From Prunella strophiata (taxonomy: Eukaryota > Chordata > Aves > Passeriformes > Prunellidae), in contig JAZBQD010000018.1 in the NCBI GenBank assembly GCA_036583965.1, positions 14,548,867 to 14,612,866 on the forward strand: DNA of 64,000 nt, in the 5' to 3' direction. This document shows, piece by piece, positions 27,690-40,873 of the stretch. Numbering within the stretch: position 1 is the stretch's first letter; the number at the start of each line of letters is the position of its first letter. The notes below the pieces were generated by a model. The model made no database searches and was not told where the DNA came from. It was given only the letters and a program-made list of their open reading frames with translations. The translations under genes were made by a program, and so were the position numbers.

Positions 27690-28505
27690 GACTTTAAAAT
27701 CAGTTGAAATTTATTTGGGCTATAAAAAAAGCCTTTGGCAAAGCTTCTCACAGAGAAGCTGCCAAATAAATTAAGCAATGTGATGTACTATGGCAAATTA
27801 GAAATTCACCAAGAGACAGTAAAACAAAGGGTAGGAAGGAATTAGCAATTTTAAGCATGACAAAAGGCTAACAGAGGGGTGTTCCATTAGTAAAAGTGAA
27901 ATTGTGCATATTTTAGCAAATGTGATCTACACAGAGTGATGACTGTGGGTAAGAGAATTATAGATGGTACAACCTTATGTGCATAAATTGAGATTAAAAA
28001 AGGCAAAGCTTGAATGAGAACAAAAGGAGGCTGGCTGCCTGATAAACAAGGGGGCAAATGAAGTTATTGTTGACAAATAGAAGGTACTGTACCTTGGAAA
28101 CCAGAGTCTAATAATGCACCTGCCTGTCGGATATAATGAACTGTAACTGCTCAGGAAAAATATCTGGATATTGTTATAGACAGTTCAATGAAAACCTTTT
28201 CTTGGCATGCACAGCAGTGGTTAAAAAGCACATTAGATATTTGAGTGTCTGGAGAATAAAACAGAAATAACACTGAAAATGTAACAATGTTACTATTAGC
28301 ATATGGTATGCTGCCACTTCTGGTCACTGCAGAAGAAAAGACATGAGAAATAGAAGGGATTTTAAAAGCTGGCAGTCAAAATTATTAGTGGGATGGCAAG
28401 AAAAGACTGCCTTTGAAGAAAGAAGCTGAAAAGAATGGGACTGGCTGGAGGGTGAGAGAGGTGTGATCAGAATAATGCTTGATAAAGAAGATGAACTGAA
28501 TGGCC
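27690..28505 (+). mobile_element. Ancient CR1/L3-like LINE fragment
   Basis: A diverged sense-strand CR1. Near 27705-27780 the 'TTT(G/A)GCAAAGCTTCTCACAG' and 'CCAAATAAATTAAGCAATG' strings match the CR1 reverse-transcriptase segment that encodes the KAFDTVSH region. At 28081-28260 the order 'AAGGTACTGTACCTTGG', 'ACTGCTCAGGAAAAATATCTGG', 'TTATAGACAGTTC' and 'CAGTGGTTAAAAAGCACATTAG' follows the CR1 3' ORF. It is more decayed than the other CR1 copies here, with frames broken throughout. The ends are approximate and the family assignment comes from memory of the consensus. Confidence 0.6.
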
Positions 28506-31187
28506 TCTTTTTTTCTTTCTTGTAATGTGAGAATGAAGACGCAGCAAGAGAAACTGAGAGAAACAAAAATTTAAAATTTTCACCAATAGATAGCTAGTAC
28601 CCAAGTCCTCAAACAAGGCCTGAAGTTTGTAAGGACACTGTAATTCTGTTGGAAATTACTGTACCTGTCATAGCAAGCACACACTGAAAAAACTGCAGAA
28701 CCACAAAATATCATTTGAGACTGGGCAGGCTGCAGGGTTAGAATTGAGATGATACAAGTCCTTTGCCCAGTCAAGGAGAACATCCCTGGTTAAAGGAAAT
28801 AAACTCCAAAGCCAGAAGCCCTTAAGTGGTTCTGGCATAAGTCACACAGTAGTTTTATGGGATTTTGAAAGAAGCATTGTGTATGAGCAGGTTGTGCACT
28901 GTGGTTTGTTGCAGTGTAATTCAGAGAGATCCAAATCTGGCAGCAGCTGGGCTCAGACTGGCACTTTGGGGAAAACCTGCCAGCTGCACTCTTGTCTCCT
29001 CCTGCCTGTGGTTCTTGCAGGAAGAGCCTAAAGAAGTCTAAAGAAGACATCTGATGGTTTGGGTAGCATTAGCACAGTATAAGAGCCATTCTTTGCCTCA
29101 TGGAGGGAGCAGGCAGCTTTTTGGACTGTAATATTGCATGGCCTAAATCTCCCCTGTGGCTTTCTGTGTAGCTCTATGGGGTTTCTTGTTTTTTATTCTG
29201 CAGCAAGTAGTTGCTGCCTTGACTCTTTCCCCCAAATGGCAAAGAATGGCAATTCTTGGCTCTTTTAGCTGCTGCTGAATGAGAAAATAAGGGATAGATT
29301 TTCCTTTAGAGGGGTTTTAGCTTAGCTTTAGTGCTCAAATTTTTAAATTAATGTTATTTATTTTTGAAAATAAAATAAAAGTTAAAATCTTCTGGTGGGA
29401 ATGGACTCTGGATATTGGGGGGCTAAATCTTTAGCTTAATGTTTTTTTTCATTTTTTCTCTTTCTAGGTCTAAAGTTTTCCTTTCAATACTCAAAATATT
29501 TGGGTTTGAACTCTGTCATTCCTTGACTGCGAGTTAGAAATATTCTTTATTTTACGAGAAATCCATTGGTGATGAAGTTACTGTCTTTGGGCAGGAGAAA
29601 AAATATTCAAATCAAATGAATCAGTGGCTCCTATTTTCATCTATTCTCAAAAGATATTGCAGAGGTGGCATGCCATACTCTTGGGGAGAGGAGGTGGCTC
29701 CCACACAGGCTCTGTCACCTGCCTGCTGCAGTGACAGCCTTCTGAAGGCATCGGATCGATGGTTGTGATAAGGAACTCTGGAAGATGTGGTTAAACACAT
29801 AGGCAGGGAAATGCTGATTGAAGGGGATCCTGGAGAGAAACCCTGGCACACAGAATCTGTGGGTGAAAGAGATAAAGTTGCCATGGTGAGGGTGCTTGCT
29901 GCCCTGAGTACATCTTGGTGTTCTCTGTGAAGAGTGCTCACACTGCTGTGCTCACAGACTATCCTGCTTCCACTAGTGTACACAAGCAATCTGGTTGGCA
30001 TTTTCATTGTAACCTGCTAATATTTAGAATTTATTGTGCTGCTATTCTTCTGCAAGGTTGCTTTAAATATGTTAGGTTAGTACTAGCTTCTTTATTTTAT
30101 TTTTTTTTCTTTTTGTCATTGTCAGGTGCAATTATAGGACTCCAGAATTGCTTTGTCTGTAAATGTCATGCTTAGACAGTATTGAGGATGTCATTCTGAC
30201 CAAGAGAAATTCTCTCTTGCTATCTGTCTAGCACCTCCAGAGCCACCAAAGAACCACTGAATGAAAAGTTACATGGCACTGGTGTAATGTGTCTTCACTG
30301 AGTGCAAAAAGTACAAAAAGAGGGACATCCCCCAGCTTCACATTTCACCAGACCTGAATTGAGGGCATTTGTAGAACTGGAAATCCTGGATCTGAGCTTG
30401 TGGCTGAGTTCCTCTTACAATATAGGAAATTAATCAGGCTAAGTCTACCACTATGTGAAACTCCAGCCTGAATTCTGACACAGCTTTGTTTGGGAAATGC
30501 TGCTGTTACCCTGGAGCACTGGGGTGTCTGCACCAGGACCCTCAGGATCTAGATCTCAGCTCTGCAGGAGACTGGAAAGTGCTGAAAGCCTTAGCTAAAG
30601 TAAGGTTTTCCAAGCTTCCCTCATGTAGATCTGCAGCCTTCAGGGCTTTTGGACTCCCGAGCTGTAGCAGCAAGCCTCAGATCCCTGGCACAGCTGGCTG
30701 CTTCTGAGCCAAGCCCAGGGAGCAGGGGGAAGGAAGAGTGCCACTCAGTAGGGTAAGGGAATCACACCTTGTTTGCCAAGAGTTCATCAAACCTCTTCAT
30801 GTTTCAGGTGAAATATTTTGCATTCAACAAATTGCCATTTTCCAACAAAAATCTGTCTCACTGAAATGTTTCCAACCAACTTGAGTCACAAGTGAAAGCA
30901 AATGTGTGGAGCTCAGCTGGTGCCAGTGTGCCCTGATCACATGTTCATCCATTAGTAAGGAACAAATATATGTATTTGCCAGCCTTTTTGCAGGGAGTAG
31001 CCTGGAGTGCTGCTGCCAGGATTTAAAATTTATTTGTGAAGCCATAGCAAAAAGATTTTTCAACAGCCTTGCTGCTGTTATGCTGGGCTCAGTTACTCCT
31101 TCTCTTTAATGAGCACTGTATGAAGCAAGGAATTGTACAATTATGTGTCTGTAGCTTATATAGTTTAATGAGTGTGTTCATATAATA

Positions 31188-31246
31188 CGTGAGCCATTCC
31201 GTACGGATGGATGGCGTTCCCTCTGAAAGGTAATCGGGATCGAGCG
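31188..31246. promoter_or_regulatory. CpG-retaining patch before exon 4, possible conserved element
   Basis: Seven CpG dinucleotides in 59 bases (including CCGTACGG and ATCGGGATCGAGCG) within an intron otherwise nearly free of CpG. Such retention suggests selection or lack of germline methylation. No coding frame or known repeat explains it. The regulatory call is an inference. Confidence 0.35.
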
Positions 31247-31976
31247 TGGTCCAGGCAGGCCTTGTGTTCATACTGGAGCATGCAGGCTCCATGACAAAGA
31301 GCCTGCAGTCCAAATATGAGGACAGTAAGATTGACTGTGATCCTTAATTGACTGATAAACTAGAATAAATGACAGACACCGTCTCTCATGTTTCTATTGT
31401 ATCATAAAAGAGCTGTTTATTTTCTGGTAGAATTAATTTGCAGCAAACTGTTTCAATAGCTCCTTGATATTGCCAGGTGCTGTGTTTTTACTCTAATGAT
31501 ACATAAATCAATGATGGACATTGCTGTGTTGGTTGGGGTTTTTTTTAGCTGGGTTGCTCTGAGCAATTTTTATTAGTTAGGTTGCACAGAGTGATGTTTG
31601 TTTTTTAATCAAGAAAGCTATTAGTTATAGCTTGGAAATCTTTATGCACTGACAGGTCATCAGGATCTGATTGTAAGGACTGTTTGATCCAAAGCAGACA
31701 TCATCATTTCCAAGCTGCAGAAACAGATGTTCCTGATTTTTTTTTTTTTTGTTTTCACTTGAGTCCGATGCGTATGTTCTTTGACTTGTGTGAAAGAATC
31801 CTACTGTTCTTGGGGTCTGACCACTTCCCAAGTGCTCAGAATGAAGAGTTCACTCATTAGTTAATATTTTCTTCTTTTTCTTTTTTTTCAAAGTTGAGAA
31901 ACAGAGTTGAGATTTCTGCAATTCTATTAATCCGCTTGGCTTAATACATGTTTCTGTCTTTCACCTCTTGAACCAG

Positions 31977-32460
31977 GTTCATCAGCACCAAGACAGGGGT
32001 GAGACCTTCCAATGCCAGCTGTGCCCTTTTACCTCCTCCCGCCACTTCAGCCTGAAACTCCACATGCGCTGCCACCAACATTTCCTCAGGACAGAGTCTA
32101 AAGTGAAGGAGGAAATGCCAGAAACTGAGGTGAAGGGGTCACCACAGCTAAACAGTGACTCCTGCCCGGGACCCCAGAGGGAAGGAGCAGGGCCTGACCT
32201 CACAGGATCAGCGTCTGTATCCAAAACACCCGAAGTGGCTGGGCAGCCTGCTGGGGGCATCCCACCTTTGCTGGTGAAAGAAGAGCCCAAAGACGACACT
32301 GGTGCCTCAGCTGCACCTTTTGCTCTTAGCACTGTTGACAGAGCCCCAAACAACACAAAGCTGAAAGACTCCTCTGACTTCGTGGCCAATACAGCATCAG
32401 CACTATTCAGCCAAGACATCTCTGTCAAGATGGCCTCAGATTTTCTTATGAAGCTGTCAG
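31977..32460 (+). CDS. ZNF827: ZNF827 coding exon 4 (end of finger 2, finger 3, first KEEP/helix module)
   Basis: The acceptor is TTGAACCAG at 31976, phase 0. The exon starts VHQHQDRGETFQC, giving the last His of finger 2 (codon 31980). A complete third finger follows, with Cys codons 32013 and 32022 and His codons 32061 and 32073 (core TSSRHFSLKLHMRCH). After the finger comes an acidic, Ser/Pro-rich linker. It holds KVKEEMPE and LLVKEEPKDD, both matching the psi-K-x-E SUMOylation consensus. The exon closes with LFSQDISVKMASDFLMKLS and a TCAG|GTAACT donor, phase 1. The frame is open throughout; the downstream in-frame TGA lies in the intron. The closing helix recurs at the ends of exons 5 and 6, so this exon looks like the first unit of a duplicated series. 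Confidence 0.96.
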
Positions 32461-34849
32461 GTAACTGAGCAGCAGCACTGGCTGCTCTTCTGTGGGCTAG
32501 GAGACACTTTGTCTTGATTTTACTAAATCAAGGAATTGCTAGAAGCAAAAACATTGACGTTTCTTAACTTATAATTTCTTGTTTCTTTTGGTAGCAGAGG
32601 TGTACAGTGGAGGGCAGAGAGGAAACAGTGAGAGGAGAGAGGGGTTTTGCTGTTTAATTGCTGGGATTAGGAGTGAGAACTGTTTATCTAGGCTTTCATG
32701 TTCATTAGTATTTACCTTGGCAAATCTCTTGTGGTGCATTTTCCAGGCATACTGAATACCTGTTGCTCCAATTTGAAATCACTGAGGGTCACCCAAGTGC
32801 CCAGCATGTTCAAAAATTCAGTTTTTAAGTTTTCTGCCTTTACCCTCTTGTTAAAAAGGACTTGTAAAGTATTGGTCACCTTCCTTTCCAAGTAGTATTT
32901 GAGGCCTAGGTAGTAAATGCATGGGAAGTGTGAATGTTACTGCTTTTGGGTTTTGTTGCTAACACTAATAAAAGAACAGTAGTCCTAGAAATTAATGTAC
33001 AGCTTTTTAAAATTATTATTATTTCAATTGAAATCCATATCTAATGCCAAACATGTGTTTAGTGCTTTTTCACTGTCAGAATATTGCTGTAAGAATGATA
33101 TTCATGTGTTAGACTGAAGTGTAGGATGTGTTTAGGGAGGATCTATTATATTTTATGTGCTCTTTTATTGATTTGACTGAGTACTTCAGAACAGTTGATA
33201 TGCTGGGGAGGTGTCCTATGCCAAATGTTTTTGAAATTGGCCTTGAATTTTTAGAAGAGAAAGCAGTCAGGAAAAATGTCACTCAAGGAGCTTCTGTTTT
33301 ATAAGGAGATTTCGATCCCTATGGGACATTTTAGGCTTTGGAGATAGAAGATAACCTTTACAACATAAAATAATTAGTCAGCTTTCTCCTTTAAATGGAA
33401 AGTAAGTTGTATTTGAGCAAATTTTATTGTCAGATAAACTAAGTAATTAGTTCTGTCTTAATGTCCAGCCTTGGTGAAACCACAGCCGTTTGTTTAGGAA
33501 AATCTTTCTTTCCTCATCTTCCCAGATCTTACTTCTGGGATCACAGTTCTATGAGGAATTGAGTAGAATGGGTTAATGTAAGAAATCAAGACTGAGGCTT
33601 CATGGAGCCAGCCAGGAAAAGAGAAAACAGCTGAGGGCAAGCAGGAGGTGAATTGGGTTGGCACAAATGGCTTGCTGTGTTGGTTGGAAGGAGCCACAGG
33701 ACCTCCCCCTAAAAAAATATTAAATAATCTGTCAATATAAATGATTATTCTGACTGACAAAGAGAGGGCAAGATGAGTCTGTTTGGATTTGCTTGTACAT
33801 TTCTTTGAGTTTCAAATTTGGGCTTGATATGAAATCCATCTTACACTGTCCAACAGCTGTCCCACATATGTTGTTGTTCCAACGTAGATCTTAAATTTGG
33901 GTTGCTGTGCACAAAGAGGCTCTGCACATCAGCAGGGCTGGTCTGGGGAGGGCGGTGCTTGTGATGGCTGCATGTAGCAGGAATGAGAGCAGAGTACAGG
34001 AGAGGGGGAAAGCTGAGAGAACATGCAACAATTTGGTGTGTGGCTTTTCATGTAGCAGTTGATGGGAAGCTGTTCACAGTTTGGCAGACGGTCATGTTTT
34101 CAGTGTCTGCTCTATTGGCATCAGAGAAAGGATACAAATGTACATTATTCATGCAAAAGGCCTATGCAGTTATTTTATGGTGACTTACTAAAGGTCTTGA
34201 AACCTGACTTGTATGCACTGTTACCTAGCAACATGTTATAAAGTCGCTGGGGGAGCAAGATGTATCTGTAATTTTGTGTGTGTGCATATTTGGATTAAAA
34301 TGTACTGCCAGTCACCAACTTTGCTATACAGGAAGAGCAAGTGTCAGAAGGAGGGGAATTTCTTTTCTTCTGAGATTTATATTGTGTTACATACATTTGG
34401 TTCCTGCTTTCCTCTATACTGAGTGCATAAATTTAGAGCAGAAGTAATTCTCTTTTAGCAAGTTGGCTGAGTATTAGCTGCAGTTTTGATGGTTCAGCTC
34501 TGCTGAATGAAGTTCCTTTGAGTGATTTCTTTATTACAACAGTCTTGTTAGGCCCATCAGAGCTTCAATTATTTGCCCTACCTTTCCAATGATCTAAATC
34601 TTTTGACATCTCAAATTGTATATGCCAATTTTAACAGCTAACACAGATTTTTCGAGACCAAATTATGTCAAAACAATCTAATTTTCTTCTCTGACAGGCC
34701 TTGTGGCTAGGAAAGAAACAGTGGATAGATATATAGACTTTTAGAATTTGGCATTTATTCTTATTGAACATTGATCTTCTAAATGAACATTTATTTTTGC
34801 TTGCTAATGTTTATTGCTCCTCTTCTTGCTTGGTGTCAATCTGTATACC

Positions 34850-35096
34850 TCCAGTTTCATGGGAAACCAACAGAAGTCCATCCATTATATCCACGTCTCT
34901 CTAATTTAGAGACAAGGGTGTCACATGTGACAGTGTCAAATGCTTGGCACAAGTCTGCTCTGCCCCTGTCCACCAGTGCTGTAGCTCCACCATAAAAAGC
35001 CACCAAATTTGTCAGGCGTGATTTGCCCCTGGTGAAGCCATAGGTGGCTGTCACCAACCACTTCTTTGTCTTCCATGGGCCATAGCATAGTTTCTA
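34850..35096 (-). pseudogene. CR1 reverse-transcriptase remnant
   Basis: On the minus strand a short open frame reads GFTRGKSRLTNLVAFYGG, then an LCQAFDTVTCDTLVSKLERR segment. These are the hallmark stretches of the CR1 reverse transcriptase around the GKSCLTNL and KAFDTV motifs. A few residues normally found between GRA and the CQAFDTV part, including the catalytic-aspartate strand, are missing, so this is an inactive internal fragment. It lies antisense in intron 4. No 3' end is attached, which is unusual for CR1 and implies later deletion. Confidence 0.82.
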
Positions 35097-36151
35097 GGAG
35101 AATGGAGATTATAGTAAATAATCACAAAATCATTGTAATTAGGCCAAAAAGTAACAGGATTCTATGGCTGTGAGGTTTGAGTTAGTATTAGGAAAATCTT
35201 TCCCAAGCTGAGGTATGTATAACTCTTGGATAGTTTGGCTGGGGAGATTGTGGCATCTCTGCCACTGGGGAAATGTAAAAACAGCTGCCTGTCAGATATG
35301 GCTGGTCACATATTAAGCAGTAAGGTGGACTAAATCTGTATATCTCAGTCAGTGGACCATAGGATGTCATAAGCAGTGGCAAGAAATGTTATCTGACCAA
35401 AAGCAAGCAGCAAGATGCAAAGATGCAAACTGGGGGAAATTTACAGATGTTTGAAGTTTAGACCTGATTTGGAGTGGGCCAGAGATGAATTATAGTGACA
35501 CTGCTCAAAACAGCCATTCAGGGTTCTTTTCAGAAAGGCTCAGGGGAGCTTTAGATTTAAAGAGATTGAGAAATACTGGTGTGGGTGACCTTTTCAAGAC
35601 CACTTCATGCCAAATTCTGTGCCACTGCTTGCCAGAAAGATCTTTTGTTACATGTTTTATGAAATAAGGCATAACACAAATCACCAAATGTAAATCTAAA
35701 ACTTAGAACAAATCTTGATTTTTTTTTTTTTTCCTAGATTCAATTCTCTAGGTCCTAGTTTAAGGTAGGAGAGGATTTTAAATTCACAAGAAATTTAAAA
35801 GGGTTCTCTGAAACTTTATTCACATTTTTTTGTAAAGACAATTAGCAGATACTCAGCACATAAAAAGAAGAATATTTAAGCATGGGCATGTTTTTGCATT
35901 CAAATCTGCTCCTCTGATTTCAGTAAGTCTGCTTGTACACTTTAAATTTTTCTGATATTTTCCTGTAGCAGTGCTTTGTCAGAATGTTTTCCTCCCCCAG
36001 TCCATTAACTCCATGTTGAAACTTTATAACAGCATTCATATCTTAATTTAAAGAGTATTTGATTTTCCTGTTTCAAAGGTTTCCGTGGCAGACATTATAC
36101 AACACATCTCTTTAAATACTGGTGTCCTTCCACCCACTTTTCAGGCTTGGG

Positions 36152-36152
<1 letters not shown>

Positions 36153-36193
<41 letters not shown>
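36153..36193. repeat. Poly-T run (T41)
   Basis: The longest homopolymer in the window, in intron 4. Its true length is probably uncertain because such runs are often misassembled. Confidence 0.9.
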
Positions 36194-36195
<2 letters not shown>

Positions 36196-37515
36196 AATAA
36201 AAAATTCTTTCACAGTGGTCCAAACTACAATAGCCAGTGTACCCTAGTGATGTTATTACTGTGCCTACGTTATGTGCTGCAGTAACTTTTAACATTTGGA
36301 AATAAATGAATCCCAACAAAATGAATGGGATTCTTGCACTATTGCTCTCCATGGGATTCTATGTGGAAACAGTAATTGGTACACATCCTTCATTGCCTGG
36401 CCTCTCTCCCCCACCCCTCTGGGTTTAAACAAGAGCATTGCTCCAGCAAGCAGGTCTCTTCATCTTGTGGAGTGTTATCAAGTATGCCCTGCCTCTGCTG
36501 TTCTTTTTATGTTCCCCAAGTTACTTACATGGAAAACCTTAAAAAAAGACAGGAGAAAGAAGCTAAAATGCTGAGGGTTTGGGGCTGGCCATGTTAAATC
36601 AGTTAGAAATTGCTTTCTCTCAGTTTGTCATATCTGTCACTGTCATGCGAGGAGTCAAATCTTTATTTTAGGAAATAAAGCTGCCATGGGACTTTGGTGA
36701 CTGTCCAAAATATTTGGGCTTTTCATTCAGGTTTTATTAGCTGATTCCATTAATGGAATAATGAGAGAGTAAATCATCAGACAGCTATATATTAGTAGAA
36801 AAGCTAACTAATCATTTAGATTATTTGTTCTGTTTGGCTCTTGAAAATTACTGTGTTCCTTAAAGGTAACACAAGTAATTTGAAATGTTTTATCATTAGC
36901 CATTGACTGTGCTGAACTGGCTGGCTTGAACTCTTCAAACAGCTATTTTTAATAAAATAAAAGCATATCCAATTTAATTGCCATAATTGATGTATTTGAG
37001 TAGCAAGTTCCAAACAAAAGACCAGGCAGTCTATATTATATTTGGGATTCGTAGTTTATGTCAGAATGTAAAATTTCAATTAGAATATGTAAGTGCAGAG
37101 GACTGGCAATTATTGAGCCATGTCCTTAATTTAAAAATACTGTGAATTCCATAATGTTGCTGTCAATGTAAATACCCCTAATGTCATCAAGTTCTCTCTT
37201 TGAAGTCTCTCCAGATTCACATTTTCTTAGTTTCCATATAGTCCTTTAGTTTGAAGTAAAATTCTGATATGCAATAGCACATCTACTTAAAACTTGGGCA
37301 AATAAAATCTTGTTCTAATCTTTGCTACTGATATATCATCACCCTTATAGTCTCTTTTCAGCAATTTCTAGTCTTGCATCCACAATTTCCCAGCATCCTT
37401 AAAATCACACCATCATGTTTTACATCTTGAAGGAACATGTAGAATTTAGCAAGATAAAGCAGTGTAGTCTCTGTTCTAATCCAGCAATTTAAAATGCAGA
37501 ATAACCAACACCTTC

Positions 37516-37541
37516 TTTTTTTTTTTTTTTTTTTTTTTTTT
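37516..37541. repeat. Poly-T run (T26)
   Basis: Uninterrupted T run in intron 4, about 1.3 kb after the T41 run and in the same orientation. Confidence 0.9.
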
Positions 37542-40500
37542 GTGTAGTCAGTCCAATACAACTTAAAAGAAGCCAGCAATATAATTTAGTTTTAATATCT
37601 ACACAAACTCTTACATTTGGAGTATAGGACTGGACTAGGCTAACAGCTCTTTTGTTTCCCTGAATACACCATTACTCTGGGCAGAAGTCCGAGCTTGTGA
37701 GCCTTTCTCTCTCATCTATCCAAAATGGGATTTGAAAACACTGTTAGTTCAATCATCTTTGATTGTTTGTTTTGTTTTTTGTTTTGTCAAACAAATATAA
37801 AGGCTGGTCTGGTGATATTTCTCTCCCTTGTTTTTGCTCCTTTGTAACATTCCCATATTGCAAGTAATTCTTTCTTATCAGCAATAAATTCCTTCTTGCT
37901 CCATTCACTGTTCCCTCTCTTTTCTCCTGTGTCCTCACAAGTCTTAACTGTTCTGCTGCTGTTTTGGTTTTCACCTGGAAAGGAGGAAATGGTCTTAGCA
38001 GATGCTACAGCCTTGTTTGCCCTGTGGGACTTTGGCTGTCATCAGCAGACATCTTCGGGTGTCAGGAGGGATGTGTGGTTCTGCTCCTGCCTTAGCAATT
38101 TGCCTGATTCCTTCATTCCACTTGGACTAGAACACAGGGAGATTTTGAGGGCACAGTAGCAGGACTGGTCATTCTCCTTTGCTATGTCTCATTGTGCTTG
38201 ATTCCAGCTTTCTAAATACAGAGCAGCTTTAAAGATCAGTTTACTTAGCTGGCTTTTCTTAACCTATGCTTGCAGTTTTTAATGTACTTAAGCCATATGG
38301 TTTGGAAGACCTCATATTTTAAGTGATCTTCTGAAGCCCAGCGGTGCCAAGTCATGGCATCATCATATTTGTGGTTGTCTGTTTTGCCATTGCACTGCTT
38401 TGATAAAAAGAAATGTTGTAATGCTGAGCACCCTTGAGTCATGAGTAGCTTTTTCATTGGTAATGTCCCATTCTGTCCCTCACAGCCCTATAGGGTTAGT
38501 TAGAGCAGAGTAGAGAGTTTTAAATTCAGTTGTCATTGACTGAGAATTCCTAGAAGGGTTAGGCAGCATGAAGTACTCTGGGACATATTAATACTCCAGG
38601 GCAAGAGGCACTAAAAGGAAATGATAGACCAGCTAGTCTGTCCTGCCAGAACAGTATTTCTGCTTTTGGGCCACTTACTGTGTATGCAGCCTCAGTATTT
38701 AATAGGATGAACATAATTTATCAGCCCAATTGGATTTAAGTCTGGAGGTTCTCCAACAGGTTCCAATACCATAGATTTTTCTTGCAAAGCAATTAGCTCA
38801 CTGGGGGCTGCTTCTGCAGTGTTTATGCCTCTTTCCAAGTTCTTGAATGTCATCAAATATAAGCCATGGTCTCCATGCAGAATGCCAATTCCTACCTGGA
38901 CATTTCAACTGCTTGAGAATAAAATAGTAGATGACTCAAGTCAGACCCTTTATTGACCACAGCTGCCTTCAGGGTGATGTGATGGCCACTTTCATGGGAC
39001 TGTGTCCTCCAAATATGGCAGCACTGATCTGTCATAGGCCCTTGGATCATTTTAACCACCACAGCTCAGAGCTTACCATCTGGGATGGATTGAAGTTTCA
39101 TCATAGTTCCTTTCAACCCAGACACTATGGACGCTGTTTCTCATGGACTTTTTTTGGGGCAGAAGTTTTTGTTGTGGATTCTGGTTTTTCTTCATGTTTT
39201 TCTCTCAGACAGATGGAGCAGTGGCCAGCTTCTTGCCGATTGTGACTTGTAACATTGAGCCTTGGCTTGGAAGTAATCAGCCCATTTTTCCTCCTTCAGT
39301 TAGAAACATTTTGAGCATTTAGAAATCCTCTTAAGTGGACTGATGGAGTTAGCAGCTTCTACCAGAGTGTTTCAGATTAGTGGCAGATGCCCAAAGCTTT
39401 TCTTGTGGCACTTGGCAGTTTCAGGGAAGTGTTATAACTTTCATAATCTACTTTTGCCAAATGGCTCAAATGGTTCCAGTTGCCAGGAAGATAAAAATCA
39501 GCAGTCTGGAATATTCTTTGATCTGTGTTTTTTCTGGATATGGAATGGAACAAATGGAGCATTATCCACCGTGCTTGAGAGATTCCTGCCTGTTGGTTTC
39601 ATTTGCTATGTGGGTTTGTTTTGTTTCCTCGCTGTGTATTTCAAAATTAAATTGCTGGGGTTTTTTTATTCAGTCTGCAGACAACACATCCTTCATTCTG
39701 TTCTCACTGCTGTTCAGAATGAATGTAAATTAAATACAAATTAGGATATGTGTGTGTATCTATTTTTGTATGTAGATAGAAGATACTCTTCCTTCTGGGG
39801 AGTAATAATTTTGTCGTTCAAATATACTTTAGCAATCTTCAACATATTCTTTTTCATTCTTGTCTAGTTCTAATTTTTTTTAAGGATTCCTCAGTCATGG
39901 GATTTTTAAAAACTGATCATAGTAAAATTTTATTTCCCTTATTTGCAATATTTTTTTCTTACATCTGTTCATTGTTTTCCCTAAAATGACTAGTGGATGC
40001 ATCACGCTTGCTATTCCCCATGTGCTAGCAATTTTGTCCATAGCTGTGGATCCAAGATGGGACAGACACAAGAGTGGTGGGGACTTTTGTTGTTTAAGGG
40101 GTCTTTTTTCTGTTGTGGGTTTTTTTCCCCCTCTAGCTTTAATGTATGGATCTGATAAATGAGACAACCTACCCTTTTTTATTTATCCTTCATTTAAGCT
40201 TCATTTACATTAGAATCTGCTTTAGTATATTTCAAGAAATAGTACAAACCCTATTAATAGTAGCAATTGGCTTGAAACCAACCCAATAGTTGTCTGATTT
40301 TGTTTTTATTTTCTGGGGCAAGAAAAATTAGATGAATAATGCCTCTGTTTTTGTGGTTTATCTACAATTTAAATGTTTGGTTTTTAGAAAACATCATCAG
40401 TTCAAGGAATGTGCTGCCAGTTAATTAAAGAAATAAGACTCTACTTCTTTCTTAATTTATTCATTCCCTCTTCTGTCCAAAACAAAGCAGGTAGAGGCAG

Positions 40501-40873
40501 AATCAGTGACATGGGTAAGAACAACAGTCTGAGATTCTTTTCCTTCATGTAATACTGCCAAAGGCACACAGGGCTTCCTCTGGGTTGGGGCACCCTATGT
40601 TTTATTTTTCCCATTGGTGAACTATTATAATGCACAGAGTATTAATATCTGATGAAGAGCTGATTTAGATTGTCTGATGCTGTGCTGGTAGATTTGTTAC
40701 CAGCATGGTTTTGTTTATCATTGTTACCCTGGATGATGGCTCAGAAGTGTGAGGAGGCAGTGGCTCCTACCAGCACGTGCTGTCATTGCAGGAGGGATCT
40801 CATGTGGGGTAGGGACAGAAAGGGAAAGGTGTACAGAGGAAAGGAGGGGAAACTTGATTCATTCTGGATCTGT

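Larger units (their letters stand above)
22214..31976 (+). other. ZNF827: ZNF827 intron 3
   Basis: About 9.8 kb. It interrupts zinc finger 2 between its two histidines. It holds T20 at 23666-23685, an A-rich run at 27519-27560, an ancient CR1 fragment at about 27690-28505 on the + strand, a CpG-retaining patch at 31188-31246 and T14 at 31737-31750. The rest shows no recognisable structure. Confidence 0.88.

Noticed and set aside
29621..30007. 128-codon minus-strand open frame
   Set aside because: No domain, no conserved motif and no splice or promoter signals around it.
36153..37541. T41 and T26 runs as tails of minus-strand processed pseudogenes
   Set aside because: No AATAAA signal next to the tails on the minus strand, no open frame and no target-site duplication seen.
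39095..39130. Short sequence resembling a sense CR1 3' end (TTCCTTTCAACCCAGACACTATGG)-like
   Set aside because: Only about 25 bases of similarity with no CR1 body upstream; too weak to call.
39343..39744. 133-codon open frame with hydrophobic stretches
   Set aside because: It overlaps another open frame of similar length, has low-complexity T-rich hydrophobic runs, and no homology I can recognise.
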